Shown: one piece after another, positions 35,878-43,858 of the stretch
Position numbering within the stretch: position 1 is the stretch's first letter
Layout: every line of letters starts with the position of its first letter
NCBI GenBank assembly: GCA_012840465.1
Contig: DULJ01000077.1
Span: 1-57,437, forward strand
DNA length: 57,437 bases
Origin: Caryophanales bacterium
Lineage (GTDB): Bacteria; Bacillota; Bacilli; Bacillales; Bacillaceae_J
Direction of reading: 5' to 3'
The notes under the pieces: generated by a model
The model's input: the letters and a program-made list of their open reading frames with translations, nothing else
The model's database searches: none
Told to the model about the DNA's origin: nothing
Program-made: the position numbers and the translations under genes

Positions 35878-37017
35878 GTGGATTTCAAATTTTCGGATGA
35901 ACAATTAGCGATCAGGGCGATGACCCGTGATTTTGTAAATAATGAAATTATGCCTGTGTCACGAATGTATGATGAAGAGGAAACATTCCCGACGCCGATT
36001 TTTGATAAATTAAGAGAGTATGGACTATTTAATTTAGCGATTCCTGAAGAGTATGGCGGGCCGGGAGTGGATAAAATCTCTCAAGCTTTAATTGTTGAGG
36101 AAGTTTCAAGAGGCTGCGCGGGAATTTCAACTTCAATGGAAGCGAATTCATTGTCATCCTATCCAATCTTGGTAGGGGGAAGTGAAGAAGTAAAGAAAAA
36201 GTATTTAACCCGGTTAACAGATGGCGGAGAATATGCAGCGTTTGCGCTTACTGAGCCTCAAGGTGGCAGTGATGTAATGGGGACTAAAACGACTATTGAA
36301 CGCGTAGGCGATGAGTATGTGATTAATGGAGAAAAATGTTTTATTACTAATGCCAGCTATGCTCATTTCTTTGTTGTCCTAGCAAAAATGAAGGGTGAAC
36401 AAGGTCCGAATCGTTTTATAGCCATTGTTGTAGAACGTGATACAGATGGTTTATCTGTTGGTCCGAAGGAAAAGAAGATGGGGCTAAAAGCATCCAACAC
36501 GGCCTCTGTAATGTTTGACAATGTTCGTGTACCCATTTCCAATCGAATTGGCGAAGAAGGCGAAGGGTTTAAAGTTTTTATGAAAGCCCTATCATTTGCC
36601 CGTCCAATGGTTGGAGCCCAATCCGTTGGGTTAGCACAAGGAGCCTATGAGGAGGCTGTGAAGTTTGCAAAAGAACGGAAGCAATTCGGAACCACGATTT
36701 CTAACTTTCAAGCGATTCAGTTTATGCTAGCCGATATGGCGATGAATATCGAAGCTGCGAGATTACTAGTTTATAAAGCTGTCTATTTATTACAGGAAGG
36801 AACACCATCCATTACGAATGCTTCATTTGCAAAGTGCTTTGCATCGGATACAGCGATGAAGGTTGCGACTGATGCAGTCCAAATTCATGGTGGGTATGGC
36901 TTTATTCGCGAATACCCTGTTGAAAAGTATTTTCGTGATGCGAAAATCCAGCAAATCTATGAAGGCACAAACCAAATTCAACGTGTCGTTATCGCGAAAG
37001 AAATCCTTAAAGACTAG
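35878..37017 (+). CDS. acyl-CoA dehydrogenase 1
   Basis: 379-aa FAD enzyme for the first oxidation of beta-oxidation. Seen: FALTEPQGGSDVMGTKT (FAD contact), RKQFGTTISNFQAIQFMLADM, IHGGYGFIREYPVEKYFRDAK and the catalytic Glu in IYEGTNQIQR. Start is a GTG at 35878 after AGGAGGGAGTTTAG. No etfAB genes are nearby, so electrons may pass through a distant ETF to the FadF-like protein encoded next. Confidence 0.93.
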   Translation: MDFKFSDEQLAIRAMTRDFVNNEIMPVSRMYDEEETFPTPIFDKLREYGLFNLAIPEEYGGPGVDKISQALIVEEVSRGCAGISTSMEANSLSSYPILVGGSEEVKKKYLTRLTDGGEYAAFALTEPQGGSDVMGTKTTIERVGDEYVINGEKCFITNASYAHFFVVLAKMKGEQGPNRFIAIVVERDTDGLSVGPKEKKMGLKASNTASVMFDNVRVPISNRIGEEGEGFKVFMKALSFARPMVGAQSVGLAQGAYEEAVKFAKERKQFGTTISNFQAIQFMLADMAMNIEAARLLVYKAVYLLQEGTPSITNASFAKCFASDTAMKVATDAVQIHGGYGFIREYPVEKYFRDAKIQQIYEGTNQIQRVVIAKEILKD

Positions 37018-37084
37018 ATAAAACGAAGTCCAATTCTTATTGAGGATTGGACTATTGTAAATTTCGGATGGGGAGGGGATTATC

Positions 37085-39166
37085 ATTAGTCCATTACAAC
37101 TAGTGAATATCGTGCTATTTCTAATCGTAACTGGTTATGCCATTTCTTTGTTTGCAACCTTAGTGAAAACGAGGATTACTTATATCAAACTAGGGAAAAA
37201 GGCTGAATTTAATCGAACTGTTCAAGAACGCATCGATGATATTCTTGTTAATGTGTTCGGACAAAAAAAGCTATTAAAGGATAAAAAGAGCGGAACAATC
37301 CATGTAATGTATTTTTACGGATTCCTGCTCGTTCAATTTGGTGCGCTTGATCTTATTTGGAAAGGAATTGCGTTTGATTCCCACCCTCCATTAGGTCCGC
37401 TTTATCCATTTTTTACGTTTACCCAAGAAATTGTTGTATTAATGATTTTAGTCGCGACGGTTTGGGGCTTTTATCGCCGTTATATTGAAAAGCTGGCACG
37501 CTTGAAACGTGGTTTTATGGCAGGTCTAGTTTACATGTTTCTCGGCGGATTGATGACGGCAACCTTGCTGGCAAACGGAATGGGAATGATTTGGCACGGA
37601 CATGATTTATCATGGTCAGAGCCGATTGCTTCAGGAATTGCATATGTATTTAGTTGGATTCCGCAGGGAGTTGCAGCTGCATTATTCTTTGTTTTTTGGT
37701 GGATGCACTTATTCTTCTTACTTGCTTTCTTAGTTTATATTCCGCAAGGAAAACATGCTCATTTGATTGCCGGTGTGGCTAATGTATATTTGGGCCGCAA
37801 TAGTAAAGTTGGAAAATTGTCATCGATCGATTTCGAAGATGAAACCCAAGAATCTTTTGGTGTAAGTAAAATTGAAGAATTTACCCAAAAACATTTGGTG
37901 GACCTTTATGCCTGTGTCGAATGTGGAAGATGTACAAACATGTGCCCGGCAACCGGAACAGGTAAAATGTTGTCACCAATGGATTTAATTGTGAAGATGC
38001 GGAATCACTTAACTGAAAAAGGGGCGGCTGTTACATCGAAAACACCTTGGTTGCCGGCATTTGCTTTTTACAATACAAAAGGAAATCAATTAGCAATGCA
38101 GGGTGCTGCAAATTCAGAGGCAGCGGCCACATTAGAATATGATGTGAGTTTAATTGGCGATGTGATTACCGAAGAAGAGATCTGGGCTTGTACAACATGC
38201 CGAAACTGTGAGGACCAATGCCCGGTCATGAATGAACATGTAGAAAAAATTGTGGACTTGCGTCGCTATCTCGTTTTAACAGAAGGGCAAATGAAGCCAG
38301 ATGCCCAGCGTGCCATTACCAATATCGAACGCCAAGGAAATCCATGGGGGATGAACCGTAAAGAACGTGAAAATTGGCGCGAAAGCCGAGAGGATATTCA
38401 AGTTCCAACCGTTAAAGAAGCAGAAAAAGCAGGCGAAGAATTTGAATATTTATTCTTTGTTGGCTCGATGGGTTCTTTTGATAACCGTAGCCAAAAAATT
38501 GCTCAATCCTTGGCACGGGTGATGAATATCGCTGGTATTAAGTTTGCAATTTTAGGAAATAAAGAGAAAAACTCTGGGGATACACCTCGCCGTATTGGGA
38601 ATGAGTTCCTTTTTCAGGAATTGGCTCGAGATAATATTGAAACGTTTAAAAAGCATAACGTGAAGAAAATCGTAACGATTGATCCACATGCCTTCAATAC
38701 ATTTAAAAATGAGTATCCTGAATTTGGACTGGAAGATGTGGAAGTGTTCCACCATACCCAATTACTCGATCAATGGATTAAAGAAGGCAAACTGAAACCG
38801 ACGAAGGAAGTTAATGAAGTGATTGCTTACCATGATTCCTGTTACTTGGGTCGCTATAATGGCATTTATGATCAACCACGTGATATTTTAAAATCAATTC
38901 CGGGAGTCAAGCTTGTGGAAGCAGCTCGTAACCGTGAAAACGCAATGTGCTGCGGTGCCGGTGGTGGCTTAATGTGGATGGAAGAGGATACAGGGACCCG
39001 TATTAACGTCGCGCGTACCGAACAAATATTAGAAACCAACCCAACCATGATTGGCAGCGGCTGTCCATACTGTTTAACGATGATAAGTGATGGTACAAAG
39101 GCAAAAGAAGTGGAAGATCGTGTTTCAACTTTGGATATTGTGGAAATTTTAGAAAAGGCTCTGTAA
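37085..39166 (+). CDS. fadF: FadF-like membrane Fe-S oxidoreductase
   Basis: About 693 aa. The N-terminal half has about six helices of the nitrate-reductase-gamma / HdrE type. Two [4Fe-4S] sets follow near residues 275-290 (CVECGRCTNMCP) and 365-385 (CTTCRNCEDQCP), then two CCG domains (HDSCYLGRYN, CCGAGGG). B. subtilis FadF (YwjF) has this architecture; it is thought to pass electrons from ETF to quinone in fatty-acid oxidation. The first standard start is GTG 37103, but GGGAGGGG at 37071-37078 is best placed for an ATT at 37085, so a non-standard start is possible. Confidence 0.88.
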   Translation: MSPLQLVNIVLFLIVTGYAISLFATLVKTRITYIKLGKKAEFNRTVQERIDDILVNVFGQKKLLKDKKSGTIHVMYFYGFLLVQFGALDLIWKGIAFDSHPPLGPLYPFFTFTQEIVVLMILVATVWGFYRRYIEKLARLKRGFMAGLVYMFLGGLMTATLLANGMGMIWHGHDLSWSEPIASGIAYVFSWIPQGVAAALFFVFWWMHLFFLLAFLVYIPQGKHAHLIAGVANVYLGRNSKVGKLSSIDFEDETQESFGVSKIEEFTQKHLVDLYACVECGRCTNMCPATGTGKMLSPMDLIVKMRNHLTEKGAAVTSKTPWLPAFAFYNTKGNQLAMQGAANSEAAATLEYDVSLIGDVITEEEIWACTTCRNCEDQCPVMNEHVEKIVDLRRYLVLTEGQMKPDAQRAITNIERQGNPWGMNRKERENWRESREDIQVPTVKEAEKAGEEFEYLFFVGSMGSFDNRSQKIAQSLARVMNIAGIKFAILGNKEKNSGDTPRRIGNEFLFQELARDNIETFKKHNVKKIVTIDPHAFNTFKNEYPEFGLEDVEVFHHTQLLDQWIKEGKLKPTKEVNEVIAYHDSCYLGRYNGIYDQPRDILKSIPGVKLVEAARNRENAMCCGAGGGLMWMEEDTGTRINVARTEQILETNPTMIGSGCPYCLTMISDGTKAKEVEDRVSTLDIVEILEKAL

Positions 39167-39267
39167 TGTATATTGTTTTCTTTTTTTTTCACTTTGTATG
39201 AAATAATCAAGTATTGGAAATAATTTTAAATAACAATTATTTGAAAATTTTAAATGGAGTGAAGAAA

Positions 39268-39399
39268 ATGAGAAAGTTTAAAAAGAGATCTTTCAAGGAA
39301 TTAGTGATGGAAAATAAAAGACAATTATTAAATGATCAGGAAGCACTTAATAAAATTGAAGAACGCTTGGAGCAGAGGGCACAAGCTAAATTGATGTAG
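39268..39399 (+). CDS. FbpB-family small basic protein
   Basis: 43 aa: MRKFKKRSFKELVMENKRQL, then LNDQEALNKIEERLEQR. This matches the small basic FbpB-type proteins of Bacillus; FbpB in B. subtilis assists an iron-sparing small RNA. TGGAGTGAAGAAA precedes the ATG at 39268, and the longer frame to 39214 has no site. No clear Fur box is visible upstream, so iron control is not shown. Confidence 0.82.
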   Translation: MRKFKKRSFKELVMENKRQLLNDQEALNKIEERLEQRAQAKLM

Positions 39400-39404
39400 A
39401 CGCT

Positions 39405-39445
39405 AAAGCGGGAAAATGTAATTTTATTTTCCTGCTTTTTCTTTT
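39405..39445 (+). terminator. terminator after fbpB-like gene
   Basis: AAGCGGGAAAA, loop, TTTTCCTGCTT, then TTTCTTTT. Confidence 0.8.
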
Positions 39446-39489
39446 ATACTATACCCGGATAATATGAGTTTTTTCAGATTATAGTATAA
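39444..39489. repeat. 10-bp inverted repeat
   Basis: TTATACTATA (39444-39453) and TATAGTATAA (39480-39489) around 26 bases. Function unknown; perhaps an operator, or a stem. Confidence 0.5.
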
Positions 39490-39499
39490 GAAAAGACAT

Positions 39500-39533
39500 C
39501 GTAATTTGTCATCGTGGGCAAATTACGTGTTTT
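39500..39533 (+). terminator. hairpin with T run upstream of sspN
   Basis: CGTAATTTG, 10-base loop, CAAATTACG, TGTTTTT. A terminator without an obvious gene of its own. Confidence 0.65.
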
Positions 39534-39601
39534 TCTAATATAAATTGAAATTTTGGCAGATATTAAGATAGAAAGTAAAAAAAGTGCAGGAGGTTCTTGT
39601 T

Positions 39602-39742
39602 ATGAGTGGATCAAAAGGAAATCAACAATTTGTGCCTAACCACATTGGTACACAACCAAGAAAATATGGGAATAACAAAGGGGCAAAATATCAAAATAAA
39701 GGCGGAGAAGAACCGGCGGTTATTCAAACAAAGGGTGAATAA
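39602..39742 (+). CDS. sspN: small acid-soluble spore protein N
   Basis: 46 aa: MSGSKGNQQFVPNHIGTQPR, then YGNNKGAKYQNKGGEEP and VIQTKGE. The FxPNHIGTQPR and VIQTKGE segments are those of SspN. GCAGGAGGTTCTTGTT precedes the ATG. As in B. subtilis it sits directly before tlp. Forespore expression is expected. Confidence 0.92.
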   Translation: MSGSKGNQQFVPNHIGTQPRKYGNNKGAKYQNKGGEEPAVIQTKGE

Positions 39743-39825
39743 CGAACCATTCCTTTTTGGAGTAATTTTCTGATCAAATGGAAGAATAATACGATAATCA
39801 ATACTTAACAAGGAGAGAAGAAAAG

Positions 39826-40059
39826 ATGACAGTGAACACACCAAAACCAGATGATCGTAGTGATAATGTAGAAAGATTACAGGATATGGTCCAAAATACA
39901 ATCGAAAATATTGAAGCAGCACATGAAACAATGCAGTTTGCTTCCCCAGAAGAACGGACAAAAATTGAAGAGAAAAATAAACGCCGGGAAGAATCGATTG
40001 CAGATATGCGTGAAGAAATAAAGGACGAAGCGGCAGCGCGTGAAAATGGCTATAAGTAA
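39826..40059 (+). CDS. tlp: small acid-soluble spore protein Tlp
   Basis: 77-aa, highly charged helical thioredoxin-like spore protein Tlp: PKPDDRSDNVERLQDMVQNT, IEAAHETMQF and RREESIADMREEIKDEA are conserved. No thioredoxin motif is present, as is normal for Tlp. AAGGAGAGAAGAAAAG precedes the ATG. Second gene of the sspN-tlp pair. Confidence 0.93.
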   Translation: MTVNTPKPDDRSDNVERLQDMVQNTIENIEAAHETMQFASPEERTKIEEKNKRREESIADMREEIKDEAAARENGYK

Positions 40060-40209
40060 GCAAATTTAGGACAGGGAATTCCTGTCCTTTTGCTATGTGT
40101 ATGGAAGTGTTTGGTAATGAATAATGTTTAAAACTGATAGTATTCTTCACTATGTGATAAAATAAAAAGGGACAATTCGAGTTAATAGAGAGAGAGGGAG
40201 AGACAGTTC

Positions 40210-40638
40210 ATGTTTGTTTCAGAAGTAAAAGTAGATGTTCGTTATGCAGAAACAGATCAAATGGGGGTCGTATATCATGCCAATTATTTAGTATGGTTTG
40301 AAATTGGCCGAACTTCTTTAATAAAAGATTTAGGCTTTAGTTATGCACAAATGGAAGGGGACGGTTTCCTTGCCCCTGTTATTGATGCTAACCTTTCTTA
40401 TAAAAAATCAATGCATTTTGGTGAGACTGCATTAATTAGAACATGGGTCGATTCCTATGATGGTTTTCGCACTGTGTACGCCTATGAAGTTGTAAACCCT
40501 GATGGAGAAGTTGCTGTTACTGGTCAAACCCATCATATTGTGGTTAAAAAAGACTCATTTCGTCCGGTACGCTTTAAGAATTATTACCCCGAGTGGCATG
40601 AAGCTTATGAAAAGGCCAAAAAGCAAGAGGAAGATTGA
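40210..40638 (+). CDS. yneP: acyl-CoA thioesterase YneP
   Basis: 142-aa hot-dog thioesterase: VDVRYAETDQMGVVYHANYL carries the catalytic Asp, followed by VWFEIGRTSLIKDLGFSYAQ. Position after tlp identifies it as YneP. It is followed by a direct repeat and a terminator shared with yneR. Confidence 0.9.
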   Translation: MFVSEVKVDVRYAETDQMGVVYHANYLVWFEIGRTSLIKDLGFSYAQMEGDGFLAPVIDANLSYKKSMHFGETALIRTWVDSYDGFRTVYAYEVVNPDGEVAVTGQTHHIVVKKDSFRPVRFKNYYPEWHEAYEKAKKQEED

Positions 40639-40650
40639 TCCATTCCATAT

Positions 40651-40743
40651 GGTGCCTGTCCCCGTATGGCGGTTGGTACACCAGTAGTAACATCAGTGGT
40701 GCCTGTCCCCGTATGGCAGTTGGTATATCAGTAGCAGCAACAG
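40651..40743. repeat. two 47-bp direct repeats with GGTGCCTGTCCCC core
   Basis: Copies begin at 40651 and 40698; both start GGTGCCTGTCCCCGTATGGC and end near CAGTAG-AACA. A similar GTGCCTGTCCCC element is scattered in many Firmicute genomes as I recall. Confidence 0.85.
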
Positions 40744-40744
40744 A

Positions 40745-40782
40745 AAAAACGAGATCTCATTTTTTTTTGAAATCTCGTTTTT
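40745..40782. terminator. bidirectional terminator, yneP / yneR
   Basis: AAAAACGAGATCTC and AAATCTCGTTTTT arms between convergent genes. Confidence 0.85.
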
Positions 40783-40790
40783 AATACTAA

Positions 40791-41078
40791 TTAATTATAA
40801 TGAAATTCTACTTCATCTCGTTGGTTATTGTAGGCTACAGTCAAATTATGATTATCAAAATACCATTCATCTTCACACTCAATATAGAATGTAATGCCAT
40901 CGTTCACGACTTGGATAGTGGATTCTGTAGGCTTTTCCACTATCATGCCTAGTGAGAATCCAGCTTGAAGATTACTTTCGCCACCATATCTTGCATAAAA
41001 ACGAACGAAGTCACCCTCTGCTAGTTCCATTTCACGTTTGTACCAATCCACAGCTGCTTTAGTTATCATAAGTTGCAT
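40791..41078 (-). CDS. yneR: HesB/YadR-like domain protein YneR
   Basis: 95-aa HesB-fold protein (MQLMITKAAVDWYKREMELA, VRFYARYGGESNLQAGFSLG, EDEWYFDNHNLTVAYN). It lacks the three Cys of IscA, so it does not bind an Fe-S cluster in the usual way. Start at 41078 follows GGAAGGGG; the frame extends 18 codons upstream over the promoter. Position after yneP, facing it, matches B. subtilis. The role is unknown. Confidence 0.87.
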   Translation of the reverse strand: MQLMITKAAVDWYKREMELAEGDFVRFYARYGGESNLQAGFSLGMIVEKPTESTIQVVNDGITFYIECEDEWYFDNHNLTVAYNNQRDEVEFHYN

Positions 41079-41144
41079 TTTCGTTCGACCCCTTCCAAAA
41101 TCATGTTGTACAATACTATTATAAGATTCCAAAAATTAGATGAC

Positions 41145-41160
41145 TGTGACATTTGTCACA
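41145..41160. promoter_or_regulatory. TGTGA-N6-TCACA palindrome upstream of yneR
   Basis: TGTGAC-ATTT-GTCACA. On the minus strand TATAAT (41126-41121) lies about 20 bp downstream, so the site is centred near -38, a position suited to a Crp/Fnr-family activator. It is one of three such sites in the window. Confidence 0.6.
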
Positions 41161-41204
41161 ATGTTGTAGACGTTCACAGTAATGAAATAAAATTGTAAAA
41201 AAGT

Positions 41205-41235
41205 GAAAAAAGCCGACCGAATTATTTAGGTTGGC
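41205..41235 (-). terminator. terminator after zur
   Basis: On the minus strand AGCCAACC, loop, GGTCGGCT, then TTTTTT. Confidence 0.82.
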
Positions 41236-41246
41236 TGTGTGTCTAT

Positions 41247-41675
41247 TTAATTATCCATCTGCACTTCGGCACATTCCGGGCAACGTCCGTAAATTTCGAA
41301 CTTATGCCCGGTAATTTCAAAGTTTTCCATCTCATGGTCGATAATACTCATTGGGCATACATGAACCTGCTTTGTCTTGCCGCAATCGGTGCAAATAAAA
41401 TGATGGTGGTGGTGAACGGATCCGCATGTAAATCGAAAATGCTTTTCTCCGTTCATATCCGTTGCTTCTAAAATATTTAAATCCTCAAATAAATAAAGGT
41501 TCCGGTAAATGGTATCAAAGCTAAGACCAGGAAACTCCTCTTTTAAATATTCTAAAACCTCTTTTGCAGTCAAATAGCGGTTATGGTCAGAAAATAAATG
41601 AAGCATTTTTTCGCGTTTATCTGTGTGCTTATAGCCGCTGTCCTTCAGAACTTCGATAGCTTCCTCAATATTCAA
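41247..41675 (-). CDS. zur: Fur-family zinc regulator Zur
   Basis: 142-aa repressor. Winged helix in the N-terminal half (YLTAKEVLEYLKEEFPGLSF, DTIYRNLYLFEDLNIL), His-rich VHHHHHFIC, and structural zinc site CTDCGK plus CPEC near the end. In operon with znuCB, directly after znuB, which identifies it as Zur and not Fur or PerR. It probably represses its own operon through the box at 43610. Confidence 0.9.
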   Translation of the reverse strand: MNIEEAIEVLKDSGYKHTDKREKMLHLFSDHNRYLTAKEVLEYLKEEFPGLSFDTIYRNLYLFEDLNILEATDMNGEKHFRFTCGSVHHHHHFICTDCGKTKQVHVCPMSIIDHEMENFEITGHKFEIYGRCPECAEVQMDN

Positions 41676-42536
41676 TTACTCCACCCCCTGAAACTTTTTT
41701 CCAAAACTTATTTTTAACCTTTTCCAGTATATTGCAGTAATTAAAATCAGAATGGAGAAGATTACAATCGTTCCACCTGGAGCGATGTCTAAATAATAAG
41801 CTGCAATTAAACCACCAACAACGGCCAATTCCCCAAAAATAATGGAAAAGATCAAGGTTTGTTTAAATCCTCTTGCAATTCGAATGCTTGCTGCCACTGG
41901 TAATGTCATTAGTGATGAAACAAGGAGGACACCAACAATTCTCATTGATGCTGCAATGACAAGGGCAACCATAATAATAAATATAAAGTGAATTGATTTC
42001 GCATTTACCCCTGAGACGGCTGCATGTTCTTCATCGAATGAAAGGACAAAAAGCTCTTTAAAAAATAAATAGATAGCTAAAACAACAACGATTGTAACCG
42101 CGAGTATTGTCCATACATCCAATCTGCTTACAGCTGTTACACTACCAAATAAAAAACTAAACAAATCCGTATTAAAGCCATTGGCTAACGAAATAAAAAC
42201 AACACTTAATCCGACCCCGCCAGATAAAATAATCGGGATCGCAAGTTCTTCGTAATGTTTATATACTTTACGCAGTTTTTCAATAAACAGTGCTCCAAAA
42301 ACAGAGAAGAGCATTCCCATATACATCGGATTTAACCCCTGAACGGAAGCAATCTTTTTTTCTATTAACATACTTGCTGCGATTCCGGCTAATGTAATAT
42401 GGCTTAAGGCATCAGCGATTAGCGATAATCTCCTTACAACAATAAAAACACCAATTAGTGGAGCAATTAAGCCAATCATAATACCTGTTAAAAAGGCATT
42501 TTGTAAAAATTCATATTGGAATAAATTCGATATCAT
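41676..42536 (-). CDS. znuB: zinc ABC transporter permease ZnuB
   Basis: 286-aa ABC-3 family permease with about eight hydrophobic helices; ADALSHITLAGIA and SFDEEHAAVSGVNAK are family motifs. It overlaps znuC by 4 bp and abuts zur. No binding protein (znuA) is encoded in the window, so it must be supplied from elsewhere. Confidence 0.92.
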   Translation of the reverse strand: MISNLFQYEFLQNAFLTGIMIGLIAPLIGVFIVVRRLSLIADALSHITLAGIAASMLIEKKIASVQGLNPMYMGMLFSVFGALFIEKLRKVYKHYEELAIPIILSGGVGLSVVFISLANGFNTDLFSFLFGSVTAVSRLDVWTILAVTIVVVLAIYLFFKELFVLSFDEEHAAVSGVNAKSIHFIFIIMVALVIAASMRIVGVLLVSSLMTLPVAASIRIARGFKQTLIFSIIFGELAVVGGLIAAYYLDIAPGGTIVIFSILILITAIYWKRLKISFGKKFQGVE

Positions 42537-43321
42537 GCGAACGAACCTCCATGTATGTGATCGTGCGTTAATACATGGATATCATGCCCGTAAAAGCCTG
42601 AAAGCTCAGCGTTTTCCATATGTAGAAAATCCTCGGACTCCCCATGGAAATGTAAGGTTTTATTTAAACAAGCAACATGTGAAGCATGGCTTGTCATTGT
42701 TCCAATATCATGTGAAACCATAATCAATGTAATTCCTTTTTGTTTATTTAATGTTGCCAGCATATCGTAAAAGTTTTCAACATTTTTAATATCGACACCA
42801 ACGGTCGGTTCATCTAAGATAAGCAATTCAGGTTCACTTACTAAAGAGCGGGCAATGAAAGCTCGCTGTTGCTGACCTCCAGATAGCTCCCCAATATTAC
42901 GGTGGACAAATTCATCCATGTCAACAGCTGAAATAGCCTCCAGCGCTAATTGTTTATGTTTTTTAGTAAATCTTTTGAATAATCCAACCTTAGCAACGAG
43001 ACCACTAAGGACGACTTCTAATACAGTCGCTGGAAAGCCAGTATTAAAGCTGTTTGCCTTTTGTGATACAAATCCGATTAAATGGCGATCTTTCAGCTTG
43101 GAGATGGGGGTTCCAAAAACATTTATATCACCTCGGTCTGGTTTTAAAATACCTAAGATCAACTTTATCAGCGTTGATTTACCGGAACCATTCGGACCGA
43201 CAAGTCCTAAAAACGTACCTTTTTGTATTTGTAGTGTAATATTATCTAACACTTTCTTTTCATCGTAGCTAAATGAAACCTTTTGTATATCTACTGCCAA
43301 CTCTTTTGAGTGGTCATTCAT
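42533..43321 (-). CDS. znuC: zinc ABC transporter ATPase ZnuC
   Basis: 262 aa with Walker A (GLVGPNGSGKSTLIK), signature LSGGQQQRAFIARS, Walker B (LLILDEPTVGVD), switch His in MVSHDIG and a His-rich C-terminus (HDIHVLTHDHIHGG), common in zinc transporters. Follows yidD by 24 bp. Confidence 0.93.
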   Translation of the reverse strand: MNDHSKELAVDIQKVSFSYDEKKVLDNITLQIQKGTFLGLVGPNGSGKSTLIKLILGILKPDRGDINVFGTPISKLKDRHLIGFVSQKANSFNTGFPATVLEVVLSGLVAKVGLFKRFTKKHKQLALEAISAVDMDEFVHRNIGELSGGQQQRAFIARSLVSEPELLILDEPTVGVDIKNVENFYDMLATLNKQKGITLIMVSHDIGTMTSHASHVACLNKTLHFHGESEDFLHMENAELSGFYGHDIHVLTHDHIHGGSFA

Positions 43322-43345
43322 AAAATTATCACCTTGCCTGTAGAA

Positions 43346-43582
43346 TTAGTGATGCTCACTTTTTTGCTTTTTTTCTGGGACAGGATCGAAGCCACCCGGG
43401 TGGAATGGGTTGCACTTCATAATGCGAATAGCTGTTAAATAACTGCCCTTGAACACACCAAAGCGTTTAAAGGCTTCCAATCCATAATGCGAACAAGTTG
43501 GATAAAAGCGGCATGATGGCGGCTTTAGTGGAGATATAAATTTTTGATAAAAACGAATCAATCCAATAAACAACCAACGCAT
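43346..43582 (-). CDS. yidD: membrane protein insertion efficiency factor YidD
   Basis: 78 aa: [37 protein letters not shown] and [13 protein letters not shown] are the YidD signature, with three conserved Cys. Elsewhere yidD lies by rnpA and yidC; here it leads a zinc transport operon behind a Zur-type box. Paralogues under metal control may replace a metal-dependent copy; that is inference. Start ATG 43582; no strong ribosome site is seen upstream of it. Confidence 0.93.
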   Translation of the reverse strand: MRWLFIGLIRFYQKFISPLKPPSCRFYPTCSHYGLEAFKRFGVFKGSYLTAIRIMKCNPFHPGGFDPVPEKKQKSEHH

Positions 43583-43609
43583 TATTCATTACCCAACCTT
43601 CCGTTTATT

Positions 43610-43624
43610 TCGTAACCATTACGA
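43610..43624 (-). promoter_or_regulatory. Zur box upstream of yidD-znuCB-zur
   Basis: TCGTAAC-C-ATTACGA differs by one base from the 7-1-7 B. subtilis Zur consensus TCGTAAT-N-ATTACGA. It lies 28 bp upstream of yidD, where a repressor would block the operon promoter. Confidence 0.82.
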
Positions 43625-43653
43625 TTTATATTAAAAAAAATAACGCAAAATGT

Positions 43654-43836
43654 CAATAAGAAAAGCGGAAGCGCCTTGCTTATCGCCGTACAAACTGGAG
43701 GGGCTTCGGTCTTAAGATAAAGGAAACTTGAATTGCGTTAGCAATTCTTAGTTGACTTATCGTAGGGAGGAGGCCTGAAGTTTGCTAGGCGATAGGCGCT
43801 GAAGCTAGACAATAAGAAAAGCGGAAGCGCCTTGCT
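43654..43836. repeat. intergenic repeat element with 27-bp terminal direct repeats
   Basis: CAATAAGAAAAGCGGAAGCG plus CCTTGCT occurs perfectly at 43654-43680 and 43810-43836. Between them, AGCGCC...TATCGCC is mirrored by GGCGATAGGCGCT, giving a folded element. Such AAAGCGGAAGCGCC units are common in Bacillaceae intergenic DNA, akin to bcr-type repeats. No coding sequence inside. Confidence 0.85.
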
Positions 43837-43858
43837 CCTTGTCCATTTTGGCCTATTT

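Noticed and set aside
39611-40150. Minus-strand frame of 179 codons across sspN and tlp.
   Set aside because: It is the shadow of sspN, tlp and the spacer; no ribosome site and an unlikely protein composition.
43054-43268. Plus-strand frames opposite znuC.
   Set aside because: Shadows of the conserved ABC ATPase gene on the minus strand.
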